Origin: Malurus cyaneus samueli
Lineage: Eukaryota > Chordata > Aves > Passeriformes > Maluridae
Length of the DNA: 64,000 nucleotides
Direction of reading: 5' to 3'
NCBI GenBank assembly: GCA_009741485.1
Contig: CM019217.1
Span: forward strand, 40,528,006 to 40,592,005
This document shows positions 42,557 to 55,200 of this stretch, one piece after another; positions within the stretch are counted from its first letter, which is position 1; the number at the start of each line of letters is the position of its first letter. The notes under the pieces were generated by a model that was not told the DNA's origin, did not search any database, and saw only the letters and a list, made by a program, of their open reading frames with translations. Made by a program: the position numbers and the translations under genes.

Positions 42557-44634
42557 TAAATAGGTGCAATTTAATAGTCATGACATGGAAGAAAACTTAT
42601 CAGCAGAAATCAATGATACCCAGTAGCTTCTAGATTTAGGAGGGATTCTGGTTATGGAGATTCATGGATAATGTTTCTTGATGCCAACAGGCATTGACAA
42701 GTCTGTGTGGTGCACTAATGGCAAGTACTGTGGTCAAGACATAGTGGAACCGAAATACTTTCCCACAACCTTTATTTATGAATGCTGATAAGAACATTCT
42801 TGACAAACTCAGCGACAAATGTATTACTTCTAGTAGGTCTCGAAAAGAAGGAAAGATTTGTGGTGTAGCTTTGCAAGGTATTTGTTCTCTGGATGCCAAA
42901 TGGTTCTCGGGACAAATGTGCATAGTACAAGCAATTATCTTGACCAAACCACTGGGCTCGCAGAAAGAAGAAAGATGTTAACAGCTTTTATACTTTTATA
43001 CAATATGTGAAATGTAATATCCATATATTTTGCCATATCAAGATAAGAATTGATGATTTTTCACTGTTATCTACCTCAAAATTAAGATTGAATCTTGAAA
43101 TCTGACTTTGGTCTAAAAGCTCAGCAACATGGCAGCATAGATCAAGATTGTCTTAAATTCTTTTTATAATTACTTATTATACATTGACTAGTCTGTTAAT
43201 GCATCTTCATTCTGAGTAATCAGAGCCTGTTGCTTTAATCTTCTTGTACTTTATCTTTGGGCAGATGAGCACTCAGCCATTTTAGCCACTATCAAATGAA
43301 AAAAGGATAAAAAGATGCTGAAAGTTTTAAACTAGAAACTAATGAATTGATATTAGAAAATAAATAGCTCCATGGAAAGTAGCAAGAATAAACATGAAAT
43401 GAATAATCAGGGTAGACTGCTTGCAAGTTTCTTAGTTTTGACCATTGAATTAGATTTTTATTTCTCTGAAAGTCTTTCAGAAAGTGTGATTTTGTGATGC
43501 AGCTTAGCTGAACAAATTACTGCTCCTAAAAATAACTTGATCCTACTTCCTAAGGTTATCTGACTGCCTTTCTTGCAGTGTCCTAACAGTCACAGTCTCT
43601 CCTCTGAGTCACTTGGTAAGTCAGCAGAAAAATATTCACTCTGCACTTCCCACTCCAGTCCTGCTGTGTGACCTGAATTGATTAAGTGAAGGGTCAGACC
43701 ATAACTCATGCAAAAGAAGTGTAAGAACGGCCAAGAAATAAGGCAGGTGAAGAAAATGGGAGATATTAGGTCATTGTGATGGTGAGATAAATTCATCTAC
43801 AGCATCAAAATATCAGGAAATACCTTTATTTTTTTAAAGGCTATCATACAAGTTAGGCTTACAAAATTATGTAGCATCTATGGGAACACACACATTGGCT
43901 ATGATTATATGGCTAGATGTTGTACTTCTAGAACTTCATTATGTGCATAGATGTCAAAATAGTTATAGAAGCCTTTTACATCTATAGCAATCCAAGGTTT
44001 AAAGCATTAGAATGCTTTTTGCAAATGTTGTATTAGTGGAAGCAAAACATTGTTCTTCCAAATAAGACTTTGATGAGTCTCTGAGGGACTGTTTTGTATA
44101 GTTGTAAAACTCCAGACATAAGAATAGCTTTTTGTTATATATTTTTAATGGACTTTTGAATAATGAAAATAATTTCCATATGGTACGTTAAGCATTGCCT
44201 TAATATGAATGATAATGAAGACATTAGATTATACAAGATTAGGAATCATTTAGGTTTCTTTGTTGTAATACAATAGTGGAGAATACCCTATTTAAAACCA
44301 TAAGACTATCTTGGAAGGTGATTTCTAGAGAAAGATTCATTCTTCTGTGCTGTTAACAAAAGTTATATGTATTCATTGCATATTGAAAATAACCTAAAAA
44401 CAGCTGCTACCTCACTGTGCATTGTGTGCCAAAGAGATGTGACACAATATTAGTCTCTGTTATGAAGGCAAAATAAATACTCTTGAATTAAGTTTGAGGA
44501 TTAATTAACTGTAGTTCAATTTAATTTTGCTTGGGGAGTTTGAATTCATTCAGTTTGACCTATCTCACTTGCATTAACAAAAACTATGCAATGCTATAAA
44601 AGCATACAAAGCTGAGCAAAACCGAAACAGATTG

Positions 44635-44825
44635 AATGGGCCACCTGGTCACTTGACTGCTGCTCTTACAGCTAAACAAGCTGATCCAAAGCTGAAACCA
44701 AGCTCTCCACACCAGTCACACCAGCCCAAGGTAAAGGAAATGTGACAGCCCCAGTGCAGAGGGCTGTGTTGTTTGCCTGCAGCAAAGCGTGTGAGATGTG
44801 AGTAGCAATGGCAGGTCAGGATTTA
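44635..44825. other. GC-richer unassigned block
   Basis: About 190 bp from gggccacctggtcacttgac to gcaatggcaggtcagg is clearly less AT-rich than its flanks. It contains repeated ctgaaacc/gctgatcc and cacaccag words, but no identifiable coding or repeat family. Confidence 0.3.
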
Positions 44826-47647
44826 CCAGGATACAGAGAATTCATATAGACAGGAAACCAGATCCATGTATGGAAATATATGCAAGATGCACTCACAACA
44901 CATTTTCAACACACCATTGCCCCAAAAAATGTCTCCTCAATTAAGTATCCAGCTATGAAACAATTAAACACTTTAACTTTCTTCAATAAGGTTATATGAA
45001 AATGTTGAAAATATTTATTCCAAATAGAAATAAATCTCTCTTTTTTTCCCCTGGGATTTTCTTTAAGTATTTCATATTTTCAAATTTGCATTCTATTTTA
45101 TCATATTGCAATAGTTGAGGATGATGATGATGTTTTGTTGTGATTATATGTTATAATTGTGAAATTATCCCATTTTACAATATGGAAAAGATTATTATTC
45201 ACCAGCTCAGACACTTTCAAACAAGTAGAACAAATAGAAAAAAAGATAGGGAGGTTTTTTTTTTTCCCAAATTATTTTCAGAACAATATTATGAGTGAAA
45301 GATTATAACAGTAATAGTATTTGCAGGAGATTGTCTTCTAAAATATTATGGTGTTATTTATTATTTAGAGACATTTATGAGACATAGCCATTAATTTAAA
45401 TAAAAAAGTGCTTCTAGAATTTTTGACCTCTTGCATGATCCCATCAATTGAACTTGATAGTGTGTTTTTCATGGGTTTTTCATTCCTTTATATCCAACAT
45501 TTTAATGTGCATATGGAACCAAATCTCAGTTTAATACCTGCTCTTCCCAGTGGAATTGTCTCTATCCCTAATTGTAGCGGAGGGGTGGATCTTGAGAAAT
45601 GTCAAGTCCTTATCATTGAAGTTGGGTCCAGCTGCTGGAATATGTGTTACTGTATTTTATTCACTCAGAATAGCAGTGAAGAAAATTTGGCTTTGCTTTG
45701 ATGGAGAAATTTTTCCTATTCAAAGCTTCCACACAGACTTTAAAAAAAATGGTTTGTTTGGTGTGTTTTTTCTTTTTATATTTCTGTAACAGAAATCAGA
45801 GTCATATGAGCAGAGAAGTGCCAAGACAAGGTGGTAGAGGTTGAGCAGGGGCAATAGGAGTCACAGCACCACAGTTTTTATACATGGCAATACCACAAGG
45901 GCTCTTTGCAAGTCAGTTTGTACCTAACGCTGCTGAAATATAAAATGTACAATAGTTGACAACATATCCTTTAAGTGATATTTGCATTTGATAAACATTA
46001 AAGAGGTCTCATTTCTAAAGGTAGCTGTCCATCAGCATTCTCTACTGAGCATAGAAGAACTTTTGTTAAAATGGGAAGGCTGGAGAAGGTTTGGCAGAAG
46101 GCATAAGGGAAATTTGTGTCCTCAGCCTAAGGAAGGGGATAGCAATAATCAAGCACACTACTGGTGTGCACTTACCCCACTGTGATTTCAAATAGTATTT
46201 ATAAACAATCAGGTAAGATTTTGAATATAGGTAGGATTAAAAATCATCTTCACTATGTTGTTGACCAAATTACTTCATTAAAGTAGTTTCTTTTTAAAGA
46301 ATTAGGCAATTGCATTTTATTTAAATATGAACACCTATCTTTGGGATTAGTCTTGTCTCATTAGCATTTACAGGTAGGATTTTTTTTTTCCTTGGCATAC
46401 TTAATTAGAAATTTTCCTCACAAATACAAGCAATTCAATTTTTAGCTCCAGCAGTAGAAAAGGAACCACCTTAAAGGCAAAGATGAAGCATAGGCTTTTT
46501 CAGAGGTATTTATATGCACATAATTCTATATCTATACATACATACATAAACATGCCTGCTTGCATTCTCTGGTTCACTTTCAATTTCTCATTTTATCTGA
46601 CAAAATAGTTCACAATAAACAGGACAGCCAAATGTAAATAACTACATGCAATGAAATAAAAAAATCTCTTCCTCGCTTCAGAAGGTCAGAGGCCAAGACA
46701 GTAACAAAGAAAGAAAATGTCTGAGAGAGTGCTCTCAGCCTTGAACGTTTCTGCCAGGGTTCACAGAATGTTGCAAGCAGATGAAGGTGCTTACCACCTT
46801 CTGTAAGGTTTTACATATTGGCAAGACCACTGCAGTTTTCCGATTATAGGTTTTCACTCATATCATGAGGTAGAATTTTGGGTGCTATACCATTTATCCA
46901 CTAGTTATTTGTCTGCTATATTCCATAACCAGATCAATAGTGTGTGCAGAGGGGAACCTGAAAAATTACTTCCACTAACACCAGCAGATAAAGTAGAAAG
47001 TTTAACTCTAGGTAGGTTTTGGGAGCTTGGGACTGAAGGAAATCAGCTGGTTCTGTCCTCCATTGCTTTGGCCATGTCATGTAAAATTATATCCTAAAAG
47101 TGATCCAGTTCCATCTTAGTGTTTTCTTCTGCTTTTCTGCTTTCCTTCCTCAGCCAATCACAAGTGAAAGGATTTTTATCAGCAAATTTTTTTTAGACAG
47201 GGAAGGATATATTTAACTTTTTCTGAAAGGGCAGGCAAAATCCTAAAATGAAGGAGCCAAACAAAAGCTAATAAGAGTTTCTTGTTCAGTTTATATGTTC
47301 CATAAACTAAATCTCAACCAGCATGCTTCCTTTATTTTTCAAGGATTTTCTTTCTTTGGTTAATGCCTCCTATGGTGTCAAGATAATTTTGTGTTCTCTG
47401 TAAATATCTCCTCTTTTTGTTTTTCTTCTAATGATCTTTTCCAAAAGAAATAATCTCTCTTGTTTTCCTCCTTAAAGTATGATATAAAATTTCAAAGAAA
47501 GTACTTCAGGTGGTGTTCATGGGGCGTTGTAACATCTCAAGACATACCAAAAGCAAATAAATAGTAACAAATTATTCTGTCTGATCACTCAGCAGCTGTA
47601 TATGTAGGCACTTCTCTTTGTAATTTCAGTAGAAAGAACAACACTTA

Positions 47648-47720
47648 TTTAGACATTTATGATCGAATATGATTGAATCATTGAATATGATTTAGACATT
47701 TATGATTGAATACAATTAAT
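47648..47720. repeat. Imperfect tandem duplication, period 43 bp
   Basis: tttagacatttatgatcgaa starts at 47648 and tttagacatttatgattgaa at 47691, with one C/T difference. Inside each unit gaatatgatt/gaatcattgaatatgat forms a shorter sub-repeat. It is a local duplication by slippage, most simply. Confidence 0.85.
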
Positions 47721-48600
47721 ATAACCCCCAAATTTATTGTACCTAATCTAACTAACTGCTTTATGTAACAATTGTCCTGCATAAAATGAAGCAAAAAAAA
47801 TACAATGTCTTTCAGAATTGATTTCTGTTACTAGTGTAGAACTATTCTTGATGGTGTCTTAATGAACAAAAAAAGAGGCCACAGAATGGCTGTCGACACT
47901 GGGGACTTGGCTTTAAAAATTACCTCTAGATATACAAGAAAGTGTGAGAATTATCTAGACAAAATATGACCTAATGATCTAGTCCCCTCTTCTATTAATG
48001 ATGCTTTGTAGTTTCGCTGGAATTACTTGTGCTTTCAGGTGCCACTTGACACTATTAATGATATCTAATCTGTTGTGCAGCTGTCATCCAGGACCTTCTC
48101 TGTTGCTGCTGTATGTGTTAATGCTGCATATATTTAAAAGTATCCCTGCAGTTTTGAAATGACATTCAGGTCACAGATATCAAATCTGGATTTCAACTCC
48201 TTGTTGCTGAGGCATTTGTATGAAGTGATTTATATACCTCCAGTACCAGCAGATATTATGGAAGGTTTTGATCTGGTCCAAAATTACAGAACCTGTCTTT
48301 GGGCTCACCTTTTCGGAGAAGCTGTGAGGCCAATGGCTAAAATGACTGTCAAAATCAATGCTTAGTTCCTTTCCTTATAGAAAGGAAGCAGCCAGAAGTT
48401 CCTGTAAATACAGTGCTCATTATGAAGACCTATGCTTAGCTATTGCATTCTCACAGTCCTGAAAAAATATTCTAAAACATCACTGTTTTCATTAAAATGG
48501 CTTTAGATCTAAGTTGTCAAATGAAATGAATACAGGCTCATGTTCAGAATTTTTTTTTTTTGATATGTGGATCTGTTTCTAAGCAAAATAGACCAGTATT

Positions 48601-48663
48601 TAAAAAAAACCAAACAAACAAACAAACAAACAAATACCAAAACAAAAACCCAACCCTCCAACA
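48601..48663. repeat. (CAAA)n microsatellite and A/C-rich tract
   Basis: Six exact CAAA units at 48611-48634 inside a wider A/C-rich stretch. It is the complement-type composition of the T/G tracts elsewhere in the window. Confidence 0.92.
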
Positions 48664-49960
48664 AAATCTAAAAAAACCACCCTGTACTGAATTACTCAAT
48701 GAAATAAATGAGACTTCCCACTGGATTCCTAAAATGATCTTGGGAAGTCCACAAAGCCTAACTAAAAAAAATACTTAAGGAATTTATATTTCCAATTAAT
48801 TCAATATGAGGTCCCAAATATTCTATTTATTACATAATCTGAATCAGAGCTTTACAATTTGATGAGTCTTCAGTAGTAAAACACGTTAACAAATAGTAGA
48901 GGAAACATTTTCTGAGGAAGGAAGAGGTATTATTCTGTCTCCTGGTACCATTAATTCCTTTTCAGCAGCAACTTGAGAGTATTAGATTGTTCCAAGGAGT
49001 GTTATATTTCACCACTAACCTCTGAGAACACCAGTTAACATCATACTAAGCAGGAGCTATTGGACTTCATGGTAAGTTTTTTGCTCAACCTAATCTATCT
49101 CAAATTCTTCCCTGTGCTCCATATATCTTCAGTCTAGGGAATTTCGGGTGGAAGTAAATGCACCCTCTTCTATTGAGTGGGCAGAACTTTAAAGTGATCA
49201 TTAGAAAAAAGGAAATAGCTAAGATTTTAAATATTGTTTCATGGATTTCTCACGTGCCTCTAAGTGAATTCAATTTGATGCCAACTGATTTTCCTTCTCG
49301 TTTTGTGGGAATCGAGTAATAAATTTATAGCCACCATGGGTTTGCATGAGTAAATAAAACAAGTATTTCACAGGGTCTTTGGGAATCATTATATACTGCA
49401 GTAACCAGGAGATTTTGTTTGTGAACCTTGAGCTCTGCTGATCTCTAATCCCATCAGTGCATTTACCTGGAAGCTTTTGCCTGCTTTGGTGATGTAAATC
49501 ACCAGAGATAGCACTGTGAAATATGGGATTGCAGAGGATGAGGACTGGAACAAAACACCTTCGTTGTAGTAGCTTATTTCATGTAAGAGAGTTGGTAGAG
49601 ATTGACTTTCACAGCATTTGTTATTGGCTCGAAATGCCAGACTGAAGTCTTACATATCTTTCAGTGAGCTTATTATGGAGAATGAAACAAAATGTTGAGG
49701 AAAAAGTAAACACCAAACAATTATCTGGCTATGGGTAGCAAATTATCACAGTAATTCATCTATTGCTTATTTCTCAGGAATCAGTTATCTGTGGTGAGTT
49801 ACAATACTGTTGCTAATATTTTTGTTGTATTGTGAATTATGACAGTATTTTCATCTCTGCAGAGCAGTGTAGCTGTAAGATTAGGCTATGATTGATGTCC
49901 CAACATCCGCAAAGGCCTTTATGTAGATATTTTCAGGAAATTTCAAGGAAAATTTAAAAT

Positions 49961-49994
49961 AATAATTTATAATTNGTTTTCTTTATAAATTATT
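49961..49994. repeat. Perfect 12-bp inverted repeat enclosing an ambiguous base
   Basis: AATAATTTATAA (49961-49972) and TTATAAATTATT (49983-49994) are exact reverse complements with a 10-base loop that contains the single N of the window, at 49975. A hairpin may have disturbed sequencing here. Confidence 0.9.
49975..49975. other. Ambiguous base (N)
   Basis: This is the only non-ACGT base in the window. It lies in the loop of a perfect inverted repeat and marks a local uncertainty in the assembly. Confidence 0.99.
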
Positions 49995-50319
49995 TTAAAG
50001 GAAATTCTCTCTGTAATGGGGGTGAGATGGAGAGTAAAAAGAGAAAATGCTATCAGAATATAAGAAGTAATGACTGGGCATTAAAGGAGACAGTCACCAG
50101 CTAATCCACAAGCACGAGCATTAAGAATCTCTACTTCAAGGCAGAATTACTCATTTGGAACCATAAAGAATATTAATAGCTCATAAAGTATTATTTCATA
50201 GGAAAGCCATTCAATTAATCTATTCATTGTTTTGCTTTTTTTGCCTACCGGTGAATTTAAATATCAAGAACTAATGTTCTCTTTAGGGAAGTGCTACTAA
50301 GTAATTTTATTCAGAACTT

Positions 50320-50430
50320 GTTTTGGTTTGAGTTTTTGTTTGTTGATTTATTGTTTAGGATTTTTATTTTGGGGTTTGTTTGGTTTTGTTGGTGGTGATT
50401 TTGAGTTTTTTTAGAGGCGTTTGGTTGGGT
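50320..50430. repeat. T/G-rich low-complexity tract
   Basis: Degenerate tttggtttg/tttgtttgttg words over about 110 bp, more decayed than the tracts at 11.5 and 19.0 kb. Confidence 0.8.
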
Positions 50431-52070
50431 ATTTAGTAAATCTTCTGTTTGCTTTGGTTTTGTTCTCATATTTGAGTAAAGAAAAATTAAGATATCATTA
50501 GTCAGAAGAATGTCGAAGGTTTTTAGTAATTCCTGAGACAGATTTCTTAAGGATACCTGAAATTTCCACTGTAAAAAGAAAACCTGAAGATACAGTTTTG
50601 TACCAGGTTTTATGAAAGTACTTTGAAAATTCTTTAAATAGAAATAATAGAAAAATAATAATTACAATTTTGCAAAACTTGTGAGCTTTTCTCAGTAGAC
50701 CTTAGAGTAAACTGCATTACACAGGAAGGTTTTTTTGTTGAATACCCTCAAATAGCCATTACATACAGTGAGGAGAAATTGACTGAAAAATATCTGCATT
50801 GCAAAAAAAAATATTGAAGAGAAAAATCCTTTTTAGTTCCCTTCATTGTTCATGGTGGATTAGGTTCCAATAAAGTTTTCTTATTTCAGGAAATTTCATT
50901 ACTAAATTTCTCAAAGTGGTAAGATAGTTAAAAATTTTATTGTATCATTTCTCCACAGCTTTTGAGTTTGGTGTACTTTTTTCTCTTTAATATAATGATT
51001 CCATAGTGTGAGGGTTTGTTTATATCGTGTGCTTTTGCAGTTTACAACTATCCTGGTACATCCATATTTTTGGCCAGCTGAAGTACACAGTGAAGGAAAT
51101 ATTGAAATCTAAATATTTAATTGACTCTATCAAAGAAAATGAAGATAAATTAATTTTCAGAATTAAAATTCTCAATTTATTACATTTTAAATAAAAATAA
51201 ATTGATCTTTGCATCCCAAAATAATTTGAAAAACTTTCACTTCAAAAAATGTGTTAAGGCTTTTTAAAGACAGACTATTGTTGTTTAATGCACCTATTAA
51301 TCTCATTAGTCTTGTTTGTAACAGTTGCTAGTGCACATAATAGAAAATCCAATTGTTTCAGTGCATTCACAAAGTGCTTGGATAAAAGGATTTCATCATG
51401 ATAAATTGTTATTTTTGACTAGTACTTAGTTTAATTTTCTGAAGTTATATACTGAGTGAAGGAAAATACAATTTACATGCTTCTATTTTAATTCAGGAAA
51501 TCAGGATAAATTTAATCCTGTAGTGATGGTACTACTTGCTGAGTTTGAAGATATACATGAAAAGTTCTTTTTTTCCATTTTGTTTTGTTTGTTTTTTTGA
51601 ATTTTATTTCAGCTAGTCAATCTTTTGTCATCAAGCATTTGCCTGGTTAACATAGCACAGATCTCTGCAGTGTTTGTAAGTAGCTTCTAATACACTGTCA
51701 CTGCTAAAAATATTTGTGTGTGTATGGAGTTGAGGAGTGTGTCACCCCAGAATTTAAGCTGCTACAACTCCATGTAAATATTGACAAGTGTATGGTTGGG
51801 GCAGAAGGAATATCAAGTACTCCAGTTAAAGCTATTTTAGTGATCTGTGATACTGTAATCTGTGAGACTGATTGCTTCTCGTCACTCCTGGCTTTCTAAA
51901 TCTTCAGAAATAAACATATCATAATTGCATATAATAATTGTTTATGTATTCATTAAAGAGATACATGGGAGCTGTTCAGTGGGAATATTTATATGTGTGG
52001 ATTGCATATCTTTGATAAAATTGTATATCATTAAATAGATGAAATTGTTTCACTCCACTCCCTCTGGTGA

Positions 52071-52127
52071 CTGCAGCCCTTATTTGGGCTGCAGAATATT
52101 ATTATATCTCAGAATATTATCTGAGAT
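52071..52127. repeat. Two adjacent hairpins next to CR1 fragment
   Basis: CTGCAGCCC (52071-52079) pairs with GGGCTGCAG (52086-52094) across 6 bases, and ATCTCAG (52106-52112) pairs with CTGAGAT (52121-52127) across 8. The word cagaatattat is repeated at 52092 and 52110. The second stem abuts or overlaps the start of the CR1 3' fragment. Confidence 0.85.
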
Positions 52128-52233
52128 GTGTAGATGTGACACTTAGGGACATGACTTTAGACTCATCATGCTGGAATAAAATTGGACATGATGATTTTAT
52201 AGGCCTTTTCCAACCTAAATGATTCTGTGACTC
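52125..52233 (+). mobile_element. CR1 LINE 3'-end fragment
   Basis: The segment runs from gtagatgtgacacttaggg to cttttccaacctaaatgatt and ctgtgactcta, the characteristic final part of a CR1 3' UTR. Only about 110 bp is present, with internal deletions or substitutions between the two conserved motifs. It lies in sense with FSTL5 and directly follows two small hairpins. Confidence 0.88.
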
Positions 52234-55200
52234 TATCTGCAGCCTAAAAACATCTGTGCAATTTTCAAATATATTTTAGATGTGATTAGATATTTAAAAA
52301 AACCCAAACACACACAAAACGCCAATCTTCTCCCCAACCCCCAACCAGAAAACTTGAATACTTTCTACCCAAGGAAATGAGGAAACAAGTTAACAAAATA
52401 TCTCTGTGCCTGTGTCATATACAGAATTAAATTGTCAGTAGATTCTCAAGCTGGTTTTCTAAACAGATCATGCTCACAGAGTGTCAAATCTTATCTTAAG
52501 TTGGTTAGCAAGTGATTTGTATGGAAATGCAATTTTGACTGCAGTTAAAGAGAAGATGTCATACAAAGGCTATGAAGCAGAGGTTCACATAGTGCAATAT
52601 TGTGTCAAAAGATGTTTAAAAAAAGATGCAAAACAGTGCAAACCCAGATGAGAGCAAAACCACATAAGCCTCCTTTATATAGTTATTTAGCATTAGAATT
52701 GGGAACCTGATTTTCTAAGATAGTAGGGATCCAACAAGTAATCTGTTTGCCACTCTGGCATAAATAAATGACTGGAAAAAAGCGTTGTTTTAAAAATTTG
52801 TTTTGCATTATGGTTATAATTCTTCCCAACCAAGACGTGGTAGAAATGTATTTATTGGAGGGAATTTTAATAGTGTTTTAAAACTTGCTGAGTCATCTAT
52901 TTAAGAAATATTTGATCCTAAACAAAGATTAATGTGTTCTTGCTCATGAATTGTCGAGTTAATGTCTGCTTTGAGTAACAACACATACATGTAAGCAACT
53001 CTTCTGGGTTAGAACAAATGTACATCTAGGCAGGATCTTTGTTGTAAGAGTGTTTAGGGAAGACAGCTAAAGAAGCACAAGCATGGAAAATTCTTCTAAA
53101 ATATTTTCTCTTCTTTGGTGATTTTTTTCCCCAGAGACTGCCTCTTTCATAGCTGTTGATAGATGCCTCACTCATTGGTTTGATTGCTTTTTGGAACCAT
53201 GTGGTATTAACGTCTACAATATTCCGTTTCAGAGACTTCCACAATACAATGTGTCCTGGATTCAAGGGCTGTCTTTTTCTCTTTATTGTGCACACCTCCT
53301 ATTTTAGTTTATTTAGTTTTTGTATGATAAAAAATCCTGACCAGTTGTTTCGTATTTCTTTTCTCTGAAACAGTTTAGCTTTGTTTTTTGGGTTTTTTTC
53401 TTAAGTTCCTGATATATCTTTGTGGTCATCTCTTTTCCATTTTGAAATCCCCCAGCCATTCAATAGCTGCATGTATGGAAAACCTCCCACATCTTGGGAC
53501 ATTCTTGTTGTGCTTTTCTGTTCTTTTTCAAATTTTCCTGCAAGTTTTTTTTTGAAGAGGGAGGGTCAGAAAACAGTCAAGTTGCTCATGCAACATGGAT
53601 TTATACAGTGCCATAGGACTTTTTTTTTCTGTTTGATTACCATTCTTTACCTAGCAATCCCTTTTATTGTCATATTGTCAGGACTGAGTAGATTTTTTCA
53701 TAAAACTCAGAAGCGTACTCTAAAGGCCTCATACCTGAGCAATGCTAACTAGTCTACAGCCTATCATTCTGTAAACAAGGTTTGGCATTTTTAAAATTTC
53801 CTTCATGTAATACTTTCAATACAAAATTAAGAATATTGAATTTGGCATCATGCATCATGAAGTGCCAGTATCATAAGTAAAGTCTTCAAGCAAATCAACT
53901 TTTATATTTGCTTCCTAAACTACCTAATGAGTTGCTCTCCAGAAATTCTATCCCAGAAAAGTTTACCACTTTATTTTCTTTCCACTTCTGGATGATGTTG
54001 AACAATCAACATCAGTGATTTCAGTGGAGGTCCAGGTGCAACTCCACAGATGACTTTTCATCATAAGAGACCTGCAAAGAGATTCCAAGATCTGGTGTTT
54101 GTGAAAGGGTAGAAAATACTGTGAGTAGGGCTGTATTACACAAGACTGAAGTGCTAAGAGTCACAGCTTAATCCAATCTGCCTTTAGGTTGTCCTTTAAC
54201 CTTTGTGCTGATCTTCTTAGATGCATAGCCCATTGCCTGCTTTGATCTTGGGGAAACACACACGATGTGCAAAGCTGAGAGCAGAGTCCTTGTTCTTGGA
54301 ATATGAGCACAACACACAGTCTTGGTCCTTTGCACAAACACCTGTTCATAAGAGGAGTAAAACTCTACTCAGTGAATAAATAAAAAAATTAGAAGGCTCT
54401 GTACAGTCAGGTAACAACCTACCTTGAGTTCTGCTTGCCTTCTTTTCTCCTCTAAATGTAAATAGACACTTCAGCCAGTTGATAGACTTTTCAGAATCTC
54501 TTTCATACTAAAACTGCTCTCATTTATGCTTATTTCTATGTTAAAGATTTCTGTGAGGAGCTGCTTCATAACTCCAATCTGAACATTTCAGGAGCTACTG
54601 AATAGCAGTTGCATGGACCTCTTCTTTTTATGTGGAAATATGGTAGTTCTGCTCTGCTTTAGGCTTTCTAACCACATTCATAATTCAGCTAATTTAGTCC
54701 TGAATCACTATTTTAGAATGCTGTCCTCTCGTTCGCCTGACAGAACTGCATGAGGAGATGAATTTTACAAAATTGGGTTATTTTAAAACTCAGGACAGGT
54801 CCAGAGATCTTAAATGTTTAGGAATTCTATTACCATTCTGGGGTGAAAAAGTCTTGAAATTTGAAAGTGAAATGAAGGTACACAATAAATAAAATTGGCA
54901 AATCATTATATTTATAAACTGAGAGCTTCATGCATAAAACTGTGAATTACTGGGGCTGTCAACTCTCCTCTTAAAATTCCCATTTCATTATTGATTAGTT
55001 CCAGAAATACTTCATAGATTGAAGCATTTTAAATGTTACATTTTAGGCACCAGCAAGAATGCAGTATTTGTGTTTATCACCTGTATTTGCCATAAACAGG
55101 AGCATTAAATTTGGATCTATATTACTAAAATTACTTGAAAATATTTATGCTAATTCCGCACGTTTAGATAAAATGGTTTTACTTGAACTAGTCATGTGCA

